Shown here piece by piece: positions 60,370-64,000 of a stretch of DNA of 64,000 bases. The DNA is from Myrica gale. Taxonomy: Eukaryota; Streptophyta; Magnoliopsida; Fagales; Myricaceae. Made by a program: the position numbers and the translations under genes. The stretch lies in the NCBI GenBank assembly GCA_963930655.1, contig OZ005620.1, positions 17,117,001 through 17,181,000 of the forward strand. The letters are read 5' to 3'. Position 1 is the stretch's first letter; every line of letters starts with the position of its first letter. The notes beneath the pieces were generated by a model, which was given only the letters and a program-made list of their open reading frames with translations, made no database searches and was not told the origin of the DNA.

Positions 60370-61021
60370 TGATGAAGCCAAATTTTACCGGCCTATCACA
60401 AAGTCAACTGGGCTAAGAACCCGAGGGAGCTGGGCCTAAGGTCCTACGCTTGGGACGGGTTGAAAGGCTCAGACTCTTCGTTCTTCCTCCTACAAGCAAA
60501 GAAAATAAACTAGGACCTGAGGTCCTCCCTGTCTGGGGATTTATCCGATGCCTATGTTAATTTTAATTCTTCCATATATTTTGTTTACTGGTTCGATTAT
60601 GAGCGAGTGAGTGTGTGTACCTTTTTCTACCACTTTCCCCCTATATATCCTTATTCTTTTCCTCTGCTAGCCGACCCCTTTTACAATCCATGCACTAATG
60701 TCTTTAGACCTTTTCCATCCCGTCCAACCTTTCACCAAGGGCCGGAGCTGTCAGACTTTGTCCCCTTTCGGCTGGATTGAGTCGACCGATTCTTCACCCT
60801 TTCCTTTCGCTTATAGGACCGTCAGTCAATGGCTAGACAGGAAGCAATCATAATTCCTTATGTGGGCTTCTTTATCCGATAAAGTTTCGATGACATGCTC
60901 TTTTTATGGACCTCCAATCACATAAAGGCACATACCACATCGAATGAGCTGATTCTTGCCTCACTATTTTTTAGCTTCTTGTTATCTGTTTTTGTAGTAA
61001 GGGAAAATTCATTCTCCATCA
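60370..61021 (-). repeat. Tat-like 5' LTR
   Basis: It begins TGATGAAGCCAAATTTTACC on + and ends TTCTCCATCA, keeping the TG/CA ends. It is the partner of 50673-51294. Confidence 0.88.
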
Positions 61022-61026
61022 GAGCC

Positions 61027-61548
61027 TAAATGTACTCCCAAACATGATAATTCAAAAGAAAATATGTAAAAAAACGAAAAAACAAAAAAAGCAAACAAAG
61101 ATGGATCACTCATTGGTTAAATGAGTCGAATATGATAATTCAGAAGAAAATATGTAAAAAACAAACAAACGTGGATCAGTCATTGGTTAAAAGAGTTGAA
61201 AATCGGTTGATGATTTCCTATAGCCATCAATCTACTTCGGGCCCGGTCTTGTGACTTGTGCTATGAATCATACACACATATTTCATTTTCTCTCTCCGAT
61301 CTCATCTGGGCCGGAAAAAATAATAATGGCGACGTGTTCATAAAGAAAGGTTAAGTGCATCCGCACTTTATCATCATTATCAATATATACTTAGCACAGC
61401 TAGTTGGATTTAACCTAATATACGTAATAGTTAGGTTCAACACTACGATAAATTTCGTAATCTTCTTAAATTACACGTCATATAAGTCTAATTTATTATG
61501 AGAGTAGCCTTTGAAGTGGGAGTGGCCCGAAGGCCTTTGCAGTTATAT
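61027..61548. other. spacer between the Tat-like element and the dispersed repeat
   Basis: TGGATCASTCATTGGTTAAA with its flank ATATGTAAAAAA occurs twice (about 61065-61130 and 61150-61200), a short tandem duplication of about 75 bases. AAGGCCTTTGCAGTTAT at about 61530 is the inverted match of a 17-base stretch at 61698-61714 inside the next repeat. Confidence 0.6.
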
Positions 61549-62323
61549 CAGGGATCACCGCTGACAGCAACTCATCTACTCTTTACAACAAGTAATAACC
61601 GAGTCTTTTTTTTTCTTTGGTTGGCAGATGTCGCAGTTAGACGTGCGAGTGTCTGCTAGTGCGTTCTTATTGTTTGACAGCTTAGTTGTGGTTCCGTATA
61701 ACTGCAAAGGCCTTCCATATAACCAAATTCTTTTAATTGCCCTTCTATTTTCCCCCCGTCTAGATGCGTGATCAGTAACACAGAGAGAGAGAAGCTTAGG
61801 AAGGGAGGATACATACTAAGTTCTCTTTTCTCATATAAATAGCAAGTAACAAGTTCAGTCGATACGCAAGATACATTTACAACCTGTCCAGTTTTTCGTC
61901 TCTTTGACATATCGTTCCAACCCCTAATAGTATACAAGCAAGGGAAAAGAACTTCAGGAATTCAAAAAACTACCACTTAAAATCCAATCTGAATCCCTCT
62001 GCAAATAAATGCCTCAGAAACTATATTATGTTCAGGAAATCTTATATGGTCTAGGAATCAGTTGGGTCGATGAACCTAACAAAAAAGGCACTTTGCAATT
62101 CTAAAAAGACTCCATGTAAGACAATCTAGCAAGAAATAAATTGGACATGCTCCATGCCTCATTTTCAAAGCTGAGTTCACTTGAAGAAAGTAATATCCAG
62201 TGTTCGCAAGTTTTAGCTCCTGCTAGAGAGCGAAGACAGAGAGATGAGGAACAAAAACGCGAGAAATTTACTGGAACGAGTGGAGAATAGCTTCTTTTCA
62301 GAAAAAGGAAAGAGAATAAGCAG
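61549..62323. repeat. dispersed duplication, copy 2
   Basis: The partner of 40581-41561 in JMJ32 intron 2. JMJ32 exons are not seen near this copy, so it is either a repeat element of unknown type or a partial duplication of the intron. See copy 1 for the shared - strand frame. Confidence 0.85.
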
Positions 62324-63406
62324 AGCACAAATTAAACTGAATCACAAGTACACTTGGAAATTAAATTGTAACAAAAATTCAGCAGTCAGAAGAACATAAG
62401 TCTAAAAAAAATTAAGAAAAGGATAACCCCTCGACTTAAAAGCCTTATTATTCACAAGCTGATGCATGCATTTAGTAGTTCACACCCTCGCTTGCTTTTT
62501 TATTTGCTTGAGGGTATTATTTAATTTGCACCTAAGGTAATTTGGTCCAACATTAATGCCACTTCAAAAACAAGTTCGGGTTGACGCCCAACTTAATTAA
62601 AGGCGGTAAGAAGAGTACAAATTGTAAATGCTGATGGCACCATAACTTGAGCATATTAGACCATATATAATTGATAAAATTGAGAATAATTGACAACAAA
62701 TTGGTACAATAATAAAATTTATCATTAATTGAGTATATTAGATAATAAATTACGAGATATCTAAGTAAATTTTATCTTGATTTTAAAAAAAATGGATTCT
62801 AATTATTTGAATAAGTTAGATAACAGTTGCCATAAATCAAAAACTTAATACAATTAATCTGGTAATGGCCAGCGAAAAAAGTTTGGATGATATTTGAGAG
62901 GATCCTCAAATTGACATTATTAAGACAGTTCTATGCTTATTGAAATTATTAAGGGCATTCGATCGATGTCCAAAGAAAAGTAATTTTTATCAGATTTTAA
63001 AATGAAATAAATACATTTTACATTCAAAATTATTATTTTTTGTCATATTGTATCTAACTATTAATTATTGATTTCAAATACTTTTATCCACACAAATATA
63101 ATGTAAAAAAATAAAATAAAAATAAAGAATACTTTTCTTTTCTCTACCGGCCGGTCCCAAACCGAAAAATTAAAAATAAAAGTCATAAGTATGACTTATT
63201 AATTTATAGTATATAATTTACTCGTACTTTACGCTTCTTTGCTCACACGAATAATGGGTGATTGCCATTCTGATTCTGTTATATGTATATATATATATAC
63301 TTCTGTTGCAATTATTTGAATTTCTAATTCTTTTTTTTCTAATTGATTTGAATTTCTAATTCACAAAACAATTTAACCGTCATTCTCATTTAAAGTGCTA
63401 ATGCAC
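62324..63406. other. AT-rich spacer
   Basis: No gene, RNA or element recognised. A short TA repeat lies near 63285-63298. Confidence 0.5.
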
Positions 63407-63409
63407 AAT

Positions 63410-64000
63410 CACTACAAGAAAAAATATTTTGGGTGACAAAAACGGGTTGTCATCCGGTTTGTCACCTAAAGTTCGTCATCCAATGTTTTAGGTGACGATT
63501 TTCGTGTTCTGTCACTAAAAACCGTTCGGACGGTTTATAAATCCATCCGAACGGTTTGGTGCCATATTGACGAAATTCAAAATCGACATACCCAGTACAG
63601 TCAATCCGTTCACATCAACTATGCGAACGTTCTCTCTATATGTTCGTACAGCTCCTGTGAACGATTAATCCAATGTGACGAAATACATTTTGTCACGCAA
63701 TAAACGTCAGCACCGTTGTATATCAACGTCTGAACGATGATGTGAATCTGTCCGGACGCATTTGTGAAGACGTTCGCACCGTAGTTTCATTATGACGAAA
63801 ATATTTTTTGTCATCTGAAAAACTCATTCGAACATTTACGTATACAGTTCGTACACGTTGTACGTTGAACACGTTCGAACGTTTTGGTGTATCGTGTGCA
63901 CGGTTTATTATTTAAAGATCGTGTAGACGCGATAGAAACCGTTCGGACCAGCAAATTTAAAGCAAAGTGTGCGGACGGATAGTTATGTGTGCGCACGCTA
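63410..64000. mobile_element. CACTA (En/Spm) transposon terminus, runs off the window
   Basis: It starts CACTACAAGAAAAAA, the standard CACTA end, preceded by AAT (63407-63409), the likely 3-bp target duplication. Subterminal repeats follow: about a dozen GTTCGNACG or complement forms (CCGTTCGGACGG, CACGTTCGAACGTT, GACGTTCGCACC and others) and several TGACGAAA/TTTTGTCA motifs. These are the usual transposase binding arrays of this superfamily. Coding parts and the other end are outside the window. Confidence 0.88.

Larger units (their letters stand above)
50673..61021 (-). mobile_element. Tat-like Ty3/gypsy retrotransposon, gag-less, with antisense F-box-like ORFs
   Basis: A 10.35 kb element on the - strand. 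The LTRs are 60370-61021 (5') and 50673-51294 (3'). Flanks GAGCT (50668-50672) and GAGCC (61022-61026) are a 5-bp duplication with one change. From 5' to 3' on the - strand: a primer-site remnant, decayed pol beginning before the reverse transcriptase (no gag or protease), integrase, a 32-bp minisatellite, a nested hAT element, three F-box-like ORFs on the opposite strand, then the 3' LTR. Tat-lineage elements are known to carry extra ORFs, some antisense, between pol and the 3' LTR. The many frameshifts and diverged LTRs show an old insertion. Confidence 0.85.

Noticed and set aside
61065..61200. Short repeated units as a possible CRISPR-like or satellite array
   Set aside because: Only two units; a simple tandem duplication in AT-rich plant DNA.

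Overview
This 64 kb window looks like nuclear DNA of a eudicot, probably a repeat-rich (perhaps woody) species. It has spliced genes of plant families, AT-rich intergenic DNA, and plant types of LINE, SINE, hAT, CACTA, Ty1/copia and Ty3/gypsy elements. The species cannot be named from the sequence.

Five host genes are supported. (1) The 3' two-thirds of COG6 (Golgi tethering complex), + strand, 3.7-8.3 kb. (2) A WAT1-related/EamA transporter, + strand, 16.0-21.3 kb, seven exons. (3) An APY7-type apyrase, + strand, 25.3-30.8 kb, two coding exons. (4) CCD4 carotenoid cleavage dioxygenase, - strand, 35.2-37.0 kb, a single exon. (5) A JMJ32/JMJD7-type JmjC protein, - strand, 40.0-43.9 kb, four exons. 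Genes 2, 3 and 4 match the neighbouring Arabidopsis loci At4g19185, At4g19180 and At4g19170, so the middle of the window is an old syntenic block. The genes share no pathway; the link between them is positional.

Mobile DNA has entered almost every gene. COG6 has a LINE and two SINE-like units in introns and a 1.9 kb hAT element, with its 8-bp target duplication, inside the last coding exon. APY7 has a 5'-truncated LINE with a 19-bp target duplication in its intron and a 1.1 kb hAT element just after its stop codon. JMJ32 has a SINE with a 21-bp target duplication in an intron and a long-TIR element about 165 bp upstream of its start. A nearly intact copia element (9.5-14.9 kb, - strand) carries only three nonsense mutations. 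A CACTA terminus enters at the right edge.

The most unusual structure is a 10.35 kb Ty3/gypsy element of Tat-like type (50.67-61.02 kb, - strand). It has lost gag, has a decayed pol, and carries a 32-bp minisatellite just after pol. Between pol and the 3' LTR it carries three F-box-like ORFs in the antisense direction, each with a TATA-like box 80-110 bp before its ATG. Another hAT copy, of the same family as the one behind APY7, is nested inside it. A second oddity is a dispersed duplication of JMJ32 intron sequence about 21 kb away, with a matching reading frame on the - strand in both copies.

All exon joins and family calls come from reading translations and splice consensus by eye; no database search was run.
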